Source: Hermatobates lingyangjiaoensis (Eukaryota > Arthropoda > Insecta > Hemiptera > Hermatobatidae). Taken from it: DNA of 64,000 bases. Below, piece after piece: positions 55,152 to 64,000 of the stretch. The stretch's first letter is position 1, and every line of letters starts with the position of its first letter. Made by a program: the position numbers and the translations under genes. The stretch is from positions 248,001 to 312,000 of the forward strand of contig JAPFBL010000326.1 of the NCBI GenBank assembly GCA_026182355.1, in the 5' to 3' direction. The notes beneath the pieces were generated by a model. The model was not told the origin of the DNA and ran no database searches. It saw only the letters and a program-made list of their open reading frames with translations.

Positions 55152-55319
55152 TTCATTCCTGTTGGTTGACCTTCGTATCCATACTTGAACATCATATTGT
55201 TGACCCAAAAGTCACCATGATTCATTACATTCAAACGTGATTTATCAATTTTACCAGCTTCTGCTATTTTCGAGTAGAAATTTTCTTTGACTCGGTCCAA
55301 ACCGTCTGCTAAATAGCTC
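55152..55319 (-). CDS. EcKL gene C, exon with HGD catalytic motif
   Basis: 168-bp exon, minus-strand acceptor TTGTTGATACAG, donor GTAAGT. The first base completes W (TG|G), then SYLADGLDRVKENFYSKIAE and later NVMNHGDFWVNNMMFKYGYE. HGDFWVNN is the catalytic loop (Asp base, Asn metal ligand). It ends QPTGM + AA in phase 2, which fits both terminal exons, at 48558 (AA|G, KMVDFQ) and 36504 (AA|G, KFVDFQ). Confidence 0.95.
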
Positions 55320-55689
55320 CTGTATCAACAAGAAAACAAATTAATCACGTTGTATTTTACAGTTACAATAATGGTCACATTATTCAAGTTCAATATTTAT
55401 TCATTAGCGTTAGAAAACAGAAATCAACAACATATTAATCTCCTATTTTGGATCAGTAAGTTGTACACACTAAACAGTCAGATGTTGCTGAACTTTTTGA
55501 GGGTTGTTTGGTCAAAAACTCAACTCTTTAATTAAACGTTTCAAAAATGTATACTTTCATTTTCAAGGGTTACAAAGAGTGTTGCAGTTGAATCGGTAAG
55601 TTCTAACTAACTAAGGCTATGATTTCTGCAGGTTGTATCGTTGTTTCAATAGAGTCTCTAAATTGACAGAATAAACTTAGTAATATTTT

Positions 55690-55990
55690 AAGGTAGGTTA
55701 ATAGTAGGATTAAAGGTGAGGTGACGGGATGGGTTAGGAGTAAACAGTGGAGTAGGAGATCTTACAATGGTGGATCTGATTGTAAGTCGTTGCTACCAGA
55801 GAGTAATCCACGAGTCGCACGTACTCTACTGAGACTGCTGAACCCAAGGTGTCAAATAAGATTAGTAGTAGATCTACTGACAGGACACGGGTGCTTTAGA
55901 AGTCACTTAAAAATAGGTCGGTCTTCTAAGAGGTTCGACAGAGTTGTAGACTATGTGGGGAGGCAGAAGAAACTGCCATCCACATAGAGA
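55690..55990 (+). pseudogene. Non-LTR retrotransposon 3' fragment (jockey/R1/I-type)
   Basis: Reads RLVVDLLTGHGCFRSHLKIG after NPRVARTLLRLL. LLTGHGxFRxyL..iGr is the conserved peptide C-terminal to RNase H / RT in jockey-, R1- and I-type non-LTR elements, usually followed by Cys residues that are missing here. It lies in a gene C intron in antisense orientation. Confidence 0.72.
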
Positions 55991-56317
55991 CTGTACTACG
56001 CTAGAAAGCCGTAGACAGTTAATCCCGAACCCGAACAGTCGGGACGTTGATCCCGCTGCATACCTTAACAAATTGGAAAAGGGAACGGAACTCGGGCAAC
56101 AGTTCTAGACACTGATCTGAGTGATTGTACACAAACATCCGATCAACAAAAAGACCGTAAGGACTGACGTTCTAACTCGCGAGGGAATCGGATTCTACCA
56201 AAAAAAAGAGGAAAAAAAATATAAGGTAAGGATTATGAACATAAATAACCCACGAATGGAGAATAAAAAGGTAAAAATCAAGAAATATTGGGCAAAGAAT
56301 TGTTTTATGCTCTAAAA

Positions 56318-57015
56318 CAGAGGTTCCCAAAGTGAGTTCTGCGGAACCCAGGGGTTCCTTAACAGACTATCTGGGGTTCCGTAAAAAGCATTAAGTAAAA
56401 ACATTTTTCTACAATTTTTTTTGGGTGTGAATTTATTCTATATTTCTTGTAAATCATGAAACCGAATATGTTTATATCTACATATACCCATAAGTAGAAG
56501 TGGTCAAAATTTCATTCATATTTAGGATGAATCACTAGTCAGTTTTTGGAACTATCTGATTCCCGAATTTCCTTTAGAAAAAGTATCATTTCACACATTG
56601 CTGACATTTCCCACTACCTACTTATGTAAAATTGGATTTTCACTTTAAACTGCCATAGAAACCAAATACCGAACCAGACTTAATGCTGGGGATAACTTGA
56701 GAATCAAACTCTCAACTATAAAGCAAAAATGATTACAAAACAAACTCTGTGTTAAAATTGCTAGTAGTTCTGTTTTATGTGTTATGCACTTGTGGAAAAT
56801 ATGAAAATTAAAATCTTTTATTTTTGAATGTTTATTCAAAAAATACGCATTGCAGTAATATTACTCTTTAATTGTGATTAAACATACATACTATTTAAAA
56901 AGGCATATGAAAATATTTATATTATGATTGTATAAAATCATTAAAATCTGCGGTTCCCGGGAAAGTTACTGAAGCAAAAAAGGGTTTCGCGTCGAAAAAA
57001 GTTTGAAAAACTCTG
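56318..57015 (+). mobile_element. hAT element relic with transposase C-terminal remnant
   Basis: Ends CAGAGGTTCCCAAAGTG and inverted GTTTGAAAAACTCTG, with exact 8-bp TSD CTCTAAAA (56310-56317, 57016-57023). At 56600-56735 the plus strand reads PTYLCKIGFSL, stop, TAIETKYRTRLNAGDNLRIK and LSTIK. This resembles the C-terminal dimerisation region of ZBED/SCAND3-like hAT transposases, with a stop. Confidence 0.9.
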
Positions 57016-57019
57016 CTCT

Positions 57020-58895
57020 AAAAGATTATGCTGCTCTTTTTGTACACCATGAAAAAGAAAATATGAATTTTGGAAAAGCCAGATGATAAAGTTTAGTTTC
57101 TGACGAGATATCCCTCAAAAAGTCCAGCAACAATGTGGTTGTTTAGAGTATAAATTAGTAAGATAAGTTAGAGTTTATTTTTGCTTAAATTTGAAAAAAA
57201 ACAACAAAAAAGTCTTCAAATTTAAAATAATAATAATAAAAAACCACCCGTTTTGAACATACTATACTTTTCTCTGGTTAGATCTAAGTGCAATTAAGTC
57301 ACAAAAAAAAAGTAAGGATTATATTGAATGAACGGATTTTTTTATATTTCATTAAACTTAGAATATTTATGAGGTTAAGAAATCTCTGTCATAAGCCCCT
57401 TGACAAAGGCATTGCGTCCTCACACTTTCGCTTAGCAATAAATAATCCAGTGGTATAGTAAGGGGAGGGGGGGGGGGTGGCACGTGCCAGGGGGCGACAT
57501 TCTGAGGCGGTAAAAATAGAAAATAAAAAAAAAAATTACAATCATAAATAGCTAATAAAAAATAATTTGAAATTTATACCAAAATGAGTTTTTAAGGTTG
57601 TAATTATGTTTATATTTTATGTCTGTAATACCCTAACACTTTGTGCGTAAATCATATTGACTTTGCAATAACAATCACGTAAATTTTCACATCAATTTAC
57701 GTGATAGCCTTAATATATAACAAACTATTCCAATATTTCCATGGAATGACACGAGTACAGTGAAATTAAAACCTCAATATCACCAAATATTTTAAATTTC
57801 AATTTATCTAGAATTAATATTGAAAAAAGAGATAAATTTATGTATCTTTTAACTTTAGTAAGTTTGTATTGTAGTATCTGCATTTAATACTCGTATATAG
57901 CAGTTGTTTTATTAATAAATCTGATGATGTAATTATAGTTTATTAAGAATGAGTTTCTTGATGATGGTCTGACCTCATCAGAAGTACTCTATCTGGATAT
58001 TGCTGGGGACAACAAAATATCAGGATTATAATTTCATGATTCATTGATAATTTATTCGATAAATATTGAGAACATGAATAAATCACAAATAAATCTAACA
58101 GTTAAAACCCTTTTGTGAATATTTTAATCTTTGATACCGTTTTACGCAAAATCAAATTATTTACAAAATTTTGATCAAAATAAAAGAAATATCAGATTTG
58201 AGCTTTACAATTCACCTTAAATTTAAAACACATCTTTAATCGTGTTGTAAGACTTTTTAAAGGAAAATAAGAAAGACTTGCTATAAAGATTTCTAAAGTT
58301 TTGAAAACGCTTAATCACTTCCCTAAGACAGAACAACAAAACTTCAAAAAAAAACTTTTAATGATCCTTCTCCCTTCATGATGTCTTTATACAGTTAACT
58401 AGAACACTGGTTTTTATTCTTGCAGAATATTTTTTTTTTGTATCCAAGTCTATTGTAATTTCAGTGTTCAACTATATTTATTAATTATACAAAACTGTTG
58501 GATTTTATTTAAATAAGTAGCGACTTTTATAAAACTACTAGTTACGTTACTATAAGTGTAATATACACGTACATAAATACTAATTATTTTTGTTTGTACA
58601 GGATGACTCCGTATTCTTTTCCTCTCTAATTATATGTAAGTTTATGTACATATAATTACAGTAATTATACCAATATCAAAGTAATACCAATAAAAATACC
58701 CACATAATCCGGTATTATTTCATTCAGTAACACTTATTATCTGGCAAAATTTTTGTTTATCAAAATTTTTGAATTAGCCGGGCCATCGGAGTAATTGCCG
58801 GATATTGTTTTGTTTTTCCTCGTCTTAATTTATATTTTCCTTACTACCACTTGAACATCACTGTTGCACAGGTAGAGCATTGTAACAATTTCGTT
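57020..58895. other. Gene C intron sequence
   Basis: AT-rich. 57451-57600 contains a G-run and CAGTGGTATAGTAAGG end related to 32427-32590. No exon recognised. Confidence 0.5.
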
Positions 58896-58904
58896 ATTTT
58901 ATAC

Positions 58905-59334
58905 CAGTGTTCCCAAACTTTTTCGAGCGACCGCCCCCTTGGGTCCGTAAACCTATACTCAACACTCCTAAATAATCAGAATCTTAGACTAAATAACGAA
59001 ATAAGTAACATTTTAATAATTAAATTAATATAATGAATAATCGTATATATTTATTTATAATCCAATATATGTATTGTTTCATAGCATATTTATACAAAAG
59101 AATGAATACACAATAAAAGAAATTTAGATGAGAATATACTTGTAACATAAAAATAAATTATCAAAACAAATAATTTGAAGAAACCTTTTCTTAGAAGTTT
59201 ACTTGTGGTGTTTTCACTTAAATTTAAAAATTATATTTGCATGAACATTTTCAATTTATGGAAATAGAATCCCCAACTCCTTTATGCATTTGCGCCTCCC
59301 GATATCAAAGCACCGCCCACTTTGAGAAACACTG
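58905..59334. mobile_element. Non-autonomous hAT-like element with exact 8-bp TSD
   Basis: Ends CAGTGTTCCCAAACTTTTTC and inverted CACTTTGAGAAACACTG. TSD TTTTATAC at 58897-58904 and 59335-59342. 430 bp, interior AT-rich, subterminal ACCGCCCCC and CGCCTCCC. No transposase. Confidence 0.94.
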
Positions 59335-60041
59335 TTTTATACAATTCTGTATAAAATTGTATAAATTATGATGTATTTTAGGTTATATACAGTTTATCTG
59401 CTTGTTTAGCTGTAAAAATAAATCTATAAATATTCTTTTAACGTGTTTTTTTATATACTTCTGCATGCATATTTTCATGTAATACAACTATCATTTATCA
59501 AAACAATGTTACAGCTACTCTTGTACTGCAGTAATGCAGGGTAATACATTTATATAGAAGGTGTTTTGGGGACTACCTATAGTTCATAGTCCGGCAAGCC
59601 TAAGGTCCGGTGGTTGCAGCATTTGAAAAGTTCAACCTGAATATAAATAACTTTTTTTTTTACACCCAAACTGATTTACACATTTCAAAATTCTCTGAAT
59701 CTAAAACTGAATCAAATTTTTCTTAAACTATTTGAAGTAACGGCGATTAGCTGAGATTTTAAAATTGTTTTTAATAGAATGAACCGATTTTGTTCAATTG
59801 TTGATGTTTTAAACATCTTGTGAATTTAGTTAAAATATGAAGGAAAGAATACGATAGTGATAATAAGGTTGAGATAACAAATAACAAAAGGTTTGTTTTT
59901 GTCGTGCTGTCAATTAACAATGATTGAAGCAGAATGTAGCTTTAAAAAATTTTTAAACAGTATGAACAATTAATTGACGCTTTAATCGTCTTAAGTATAT
60001 ACCTAATTAATTCTACTTATTAATATTAATTGCTGTCTCAC

Positions 60042-60283
60042 CATTTAGGATCCCAGTCCTCTCGAATGACTTCACTCACTATGTCTAGTGACTTCTTCAT
60101 GTGGTCTGTCATGTGTTCATCATTTCTTAGTGCGAAATGCGGCCTTAGTTCTGTTTCACTGAATAGCCCTCTGGCTAGGGCTTCTGCGGTTGCTGCATGG
60201 AATTTACCCAGGGTTTGGAATACAAGCATTCCATGCTTGTAATCAAATCCTATCTTTCTATCTGCTAAACTGTATCCAAGTTC
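60042..60283 (-). CDS. EcKL gene C, internal exon (kinase mid-region)
   Basis: 242-bp exon. Minus-strand acceptor TTTATTGTTTTAG, donor GTGAGA. Reads ELGYSLADRKIGFDYKHGML, then FQTLGKFHAATAEALARGLF, ending SEVIREDWDPKW with the W codon split TG|G. LGKFHA is the conserved L.kfHA segment of CHK-like kinases. Same length and phase as gene A's exon at 4587-4828. The preceding N-terminal exon was not found up to 64000. Confidence 0.94.
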
Positions 60284-60295
60284 CTAAAACAATAA

Positions 60296-60340
<45 letters not shown>

Positions 60341-60660
60341 AAAATAAGCAGCAGCTTCTCCATTGACCAATTTCTTGTTGACACTCTCTAGTTTTCGTAT
60401 CACTTTGCGGTGAGACTCTGGTAGCTTCCAAAGAAGGTTAGCGAAAGACATTAACAAACACAATAAACTTTAGGTCAAACACGAAAACACTTGAATAAAC
60501 AACTTTTTTAAAAAACTTTTTCAAAATTGAGGGCACTTCCATTTTCTCACCGCAAAATGATACGAAAACTAGAGAGTGTCAACAAGATATGGGTCAATGC
60601 AGAAGCTGCTGCTTATTTTAATAACATAAGCTTAAGGGAAGACCTGCTGCCATTGTACAC
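60341..60660. mobile_element. Inverted Penelope-like N-terminal fragments
   Basis: Arms 60341-60414 and 60546-60619 are inverted copies with few mismatches. The plus strand reads MIRKLESVNKIWVNAEAAAY, FNNISLREDLLPLYTN, of PLE N-terminal type (compare FNKTCINEGLLP at 20.0 kb), then runs into (TA)n. Confidence 0.78.
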
Positions 60661-60683
60661 AAATATATATATATATATATATA

Positions 60684-60890
60684 CAAGATTATACATAAAC
60701 ACGTTAAATAACAATCATATTAACTATATATAACCATATTATGAAATGGGAAAAAAAGACTAAGATCTTTCGACCGTAACAAGCGGTCTTTATCAGAGTG
60801 AGTTGGTCTTCGTCAGTGAGAGGGTTTTTGACTCTGACGAAGACCACTTGTTACGGTTGAAAGATCTTAGTCTTCTTTTTTTCCCATGTA
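60684..60890. mobile_element. Head-to-head AGATCT-family palindrome
   Basis: Left arm minus core CTGATAA; right arm CTGACGA-A-GACCA-CTTGTTA-CGGTT-GAA-AGATCT. Flanked by (TA)n and by 100 bp of AT-only sequence at 60890-61010. Confidence 0.88.
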
Positions 60891-61017
60891 ATATTAAAAT
60901 TATATTATATATTATTAATATAAATATATAATATAAATTATATATTTAATATAAAATTATTATATTGTATTATTCATATTATGTATTTATAATTAAAAAA
61001 ATATGAATACATAAATA

Positions 61018-61130
61018 AGTCAGCCGCGGCTGCTCGCAGGAGTACTTCTACTTGATGACGACGCTAGTCGAAATATAGTACTGAGTGTTGTATGTCTTTA
61101 TCTATGTTTTGCTCTTTTTGTATTGATATA
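61018..61130 (+). mobile_element. ATAT-family hammerhead unit
   Basis: Upstream CGCAGGAGTACTTCTAC, motif 61052-61077, distal GTTGTATGTCTTTATCTATG, then (TA)n. Confidence 0.8.
61052..61077 (+). ncRNA. Hammerhead-like motif, ATAT family
   Basis: TTGATGA (C3 to T), extra C, stem II GAC-GCTA-GTC, GAA, ATAT, A, then GTACT, which can pair with upstream AGTAC as stem I. Confidence 0.78.
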
Positions 61131-61163
61131 TATATATATATATCAATATATATCAATGTATAT

Positions 61164-61311
61164 ATCAATGATCAAACCACAATAAGAAATGGGAAAACAA
61201 GACTAAGATCTTTCAACCGTAACAAGCGGTCTTCGTCAGAGTCAAAAACCCAACCATTTCTTATTGTGGTTTGATCATTGATTGTTGTTTCACGTGTTTA
61301 TGTGAAATCTT
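61164..61311. mobile_element. AGATCT-family unit with truncated right arm
   Basis: A complete left arm (minus core CTGACGA-A-GACCG/CGGTT-GAA-AGATCT) jumps from AAAAACCCAAC directly to CATTTCTTATTGTGG and the distal end. Confidence 0.88.
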
Positions 61312-61334
61312 TTTATATATATATATATATATAT

Positions 61335-61614
61335 AGCAGATTCAATAATATATCGACCGTTTGATAGAATAGGTGTGCTCTCTAATCGGGATTTGGTCAA
61401 TTTTCTAGGATAAAAAATCAAACTCTCGGTGCAACGTTTCGGTTTTTATTTCAAACTTTTTTCATTGGCAGAAGTAAGAATTTTCTTAATAAAAAAATTC
61501 TTACTTCTGCCAATGAAAAAGGTTTTAAATAAAACCGAAACGTTGGCACCGAGAGTTTGATTTTTTATCTAAAAAAATTGACCGAATCCCGATTAGAGAG
61601 CACACCTATATATA
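61335..61614. mobile_element. Inverted pair of ACGT-family units
   Basis: Left arm GCAGATTCAATAATATATC, TGCTCTCTAATCGGG; right arm is its inverse to CGATTAGAGAGCACACC. Both carry CAATGAAAAAGG-type cores and CGAAACGTTGG. The short centre is TTCTTAATAAAAAA. Confidence 0.9.
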
Positions 61615-62039
61615 TATATATCTCAAAGTCTTCTCAAAACCTGCTTTCCTCCTGGCTTATATATTTGTATATTTCGAGAGGAGAATTTCCTTGATACATA
61701 TTTCACAAAATTCTTTCTGGGTCTGGGTTTTTGTTACTTTTCTAAATAACTTCTTTAGCTATCTTAATTGCTGTTTCAAGTTTCTCGAAACGTTTTATTC
61801 TAGATTCTTGTCATTATTTACAACTAATTACTAAAATAACTTTTTTAGAACTAACCAACATTTCTGTCACCAGTGACCATCTTCAAGGGTATTATAATAT
61901 ACTTACTAATACTGGGATAGTTTATCAATGTAATATAAATAATTTTAAGTGAAACAATAACACAATCAAAACGCCATGTGCTATAACACAGTGTGATATA
62001 ACAGTGTAATATGCTTTTATAAATGTAAAGACGTTTTTT

Positions 62040-62200
62040 TGGGTTACTAGCCGTTGCGTTTAAAACGTACTTGGTCTCCCTTTCTCTTTTCTCCTGAAGA
62101 CGGATTGCCCAAAAATTTGAGTCTGTAAGTGTCTTTCTTTACTTTCTGTACTATCTATCTTTAATTTTGAACTGTTATTGTGTCCAGTTTGGATCGTCTT
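62040..62200 (+). mobile_element. AATT-family hammerhead unit
   Basis: CTTGGTCTCCCTTTCTC, core CTGAAGA (62094-62100), C, GG-ATTG-CC, then CAAAAATTT (G12 lost), GAGTCTGTAAGTGTC and distal GTGTCCAGTTTGGATCG. Confidence 0.7.
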
Positions 62201-62204
62201 TCCA

Positions 62205-63060
62205 TTTATTAAGTTTATAAATTAAATAATCATAACTAAAATGTGCGAGAACTTCTGAAATTATGAAATTTTGAAAATAAAAATAACGAACTGTTCCATT
62301 AGAAGTTAGAAATAAGAATGTTCTGCAGCTAAAATTGAATACAATAGTACTTATCATTGCATTGATTGCAGAAAGTGTAATTTAATATCTAAACTAACTT
62401 AATTAGATTAATTGCTTAATTAGTACTGATAATTATCAGTGGAATACATTAGTCTTATGAATACAATGATTTCTTTTTCTCTGAATATACTGTAATTACA
62501 AGATAAATTTTATTTTTCTTTTCCCCCTTTTTTTTTATATATATATCTATTTCTGCAATGTTTTAATCTTTGTTTTAGAGAAGTAATATATTTGTTCATA
62601 AGAAAGAACACAGTAATAATTCAGCCTTTTCTGACAGCTTGGTTTTTTCCGTCTAATTTCTTTAACTCTCTACCCATTGTCTGGTCTCTGGAGGCACATT
62701 AAACAAACAAGTCATTGCAATCATGCAAATTAGGTACATCTTTGTCAGAGCTTTAAATCACTTAATTAATTATTTAAATTAAACTGTGTAATCATTTTAA
62801 TTGTATTACTAACTTGATTTTTTATAATTTTTTTTTATGAATTTTTGATAAATGTGCAGAATATAAGTTAAAGGATATTGATAATTTTTATTGATAACGG
62901 GTAGTGCAGATAGAATCGGTGATTTATGACCGTTTCAAGAAGAACCGCTACTGTTTCTAAAAGATCAGATGTTCTTGAAGCTGTATGGATTAGAAAACGA
63001 ATAGATGATTCTAACTCCAGTCTATTAGGCAAGATAATTTATTATTTTTTTTTTACTTAT
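62205..63060. other. Intergenic sequence
   Basis: AT-rich. A plus-strand frame at 62925-63040 (SKRSDVLEAVWIRKRIDDSN) faintly resembles the end of PLE GIY-YIG domains; not strong enough to call. Confidence 0.45.
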
Positions 63061-63065
63061 AAGTA

Positions 63066-63166
63066 AGGAGGACAGGGTTAGCTCATTGGCAACATGGTGA
63101 CCCCTGGACCGTACTGATATGTTTGGGGTGCAATACCCACTCTGGCCTTTTACTTGGGAGGTGACA
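63066..63166 (+). mobile_element. tRNA-derived SINE head fragment
   Basis: GACAGGGTTAGCTCATTGG, GGGGTGCAATACCCACTCTG, then breaks into an AATAAT repeat. Confidence 0.75.
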
Positions 63167-63550
63167 AAAAATAATAATAATAATAATATTTTAATATAAC
63201 ATATTATTTTTTATATGTTATTCAAATATATTATATAATATATAAATATATTATTTTTTTATATAAAAATAATATTTTTCAAGAAAATGATTATTTGTTT
63301 TAATTATATTGTCTTACATTTGATTTTTTTGGAATTTTTATCTTGAAGCATAAAATAAATTTTAGATTTTGTGAAATTCGATTAAAATTTCTTTTCAGAG
63401 AAGGCTTTAAAGAAAAAGTTGAAAGAAACTAGTGCAGCATATCGGACATTACCGCTGTTACCAGGTCGTATATACGGAACTTAATTTCTTGTCACGGGTC
63501 ACATAGAGAACTACTTATTATAACACCTCCAATTTCATAGTTCTATTTAA

Positions 63551-63592
63551 GTCGGGAGCGATATAAGCACAGTGATAACGTGTCTCCGTTAT

Positions 63593-63635
<43 letters not shown>

Positions 63636-63985
63636 ATATATAGGTATCTATATATAGAGGATATATAGGTATATATCCAGGATTCAATAGCCTCTCTGAC
63701 ACTCGATTCATTCATGCGGAAGGTGAATAAATCTGAACACGTCATCCCTCGTAGAAGACGTTAAGCTGTCGGTCCCGAGCCTTTACAATGTCAGGTACTC
63801 GTTAAAGTTTCCCTACTCTGAATAAACTTAACATACGTAAAATTGATGTCACCCAATGTAGAATCAACAGGTATTATGTGATTCCTCTATTACTAAAATC
63901 GGCGCCAAATTATAAATGAGCCACAATTCGCTTTTCTAAAACAGCCCTAAAATGAGAAAACCTTATAAGGGTAAGTGTTGAAAAA
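63551..63985 (+). mobile_element. tRNA-derived SINE with internal (TA)n expansion, second tail type
   Basis: Head at 63551-63595, a (TA)n run at 63596-63634 plus TATAGG repeats in the anticodon-arm position, then GGATTCAATAGCC, body TCGGTCCCGAGCC and tail GGCGCCAAATTATAAATG shared with 33110 and 7640. Confidence 0.82.
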
Positions 63986-64000
63986 CTAAAAGCTTTATGG

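Noticed and set aside
62925..63040. PLE GIY-YIG C-terminal remnant (SKRSDVLEAVWIRKR)
   Set aside because: Similarity is faint and short; below what I can support.

Overview
This is an AT-rich eukaryotic window, most probably from an arthropod nuclear genome. The evidence is intron-containing exons of the ecdysteroid-kinase-like (EcKL, CHK/DUF227-type) family, Penelope-like elements (PLEs), Helitron, hAT and non-LTR relics, many tRNA-derived SINEs, and one SINE tail made of the arthropod-type telomere pentamer. I cannot name the species. There is no prokaryotic gene organisation. Most open frames are microsatellite or transposon translations.

Host genes. EcKL gene A (+) has exons at 4587-4828, 12530-12700 and 12773-13175. 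EcKL gene C (-) has exons at 60283-60042, 55319-55152 and 48558-48165. A second terminal exon, B, lies at 36504-36111 (-). All junctions keep the same phase, exon sizes match between paralogs, and the HGD and DFQ kinase motifs are present. First exons (N-terminal lobe) were not found. Exon B is intact but has no upstream exons of its own, so it is either an alternative last exon of gene C or an orphan partial duplicate. The paralogs face each other tail to tail across 23 kb of repeats.

Layout. 1-2.1 kb: 62-bp minisatellite and a TIR element. 2.4-3.7 kb: SINEs, one split by a hAT element. 3.7-13.2 kb: gene A, whose 7.7-kb intron holds a 5'-truncated PLE, a duplicated intronic block, a 51-bp perfect hairpin and a 65-bp minisatellite. 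13.5-29 kb: nested PLE-derived units, PLE relics, microsatellites and a hAT element used as a nest. 29.7-32 kb and 40-45 kb: an unclassified palindrome-ended element family. 36-40 kb: exon B and a dense cluster of PLE-derived units. 45.7-46.9 kb: Helitron helicase relic split by a hAT element. 48-60.3 kb: gene C, with introns full of repeats. 60.3-64 kb: PLE pieces and SINEs.

The most striking system is a set of at least five short repeat families, each carrying a hammerhead-ribozyme-like core. They share one design: CTGANGA, one extra nucleotide, stem II, GAA, a short self-complementary palindrome (ATAT, AGATCT, ACGT, ACGCGT or AATT), then a non-G base. They usually abut (TA)n and often occur as head-to-head inverted pairs. 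One family forms the 3' end of the PLE at 5.5-7.3 kb, which ties the set to Penelope-like retroelements, a group already known to carry hammerheads.
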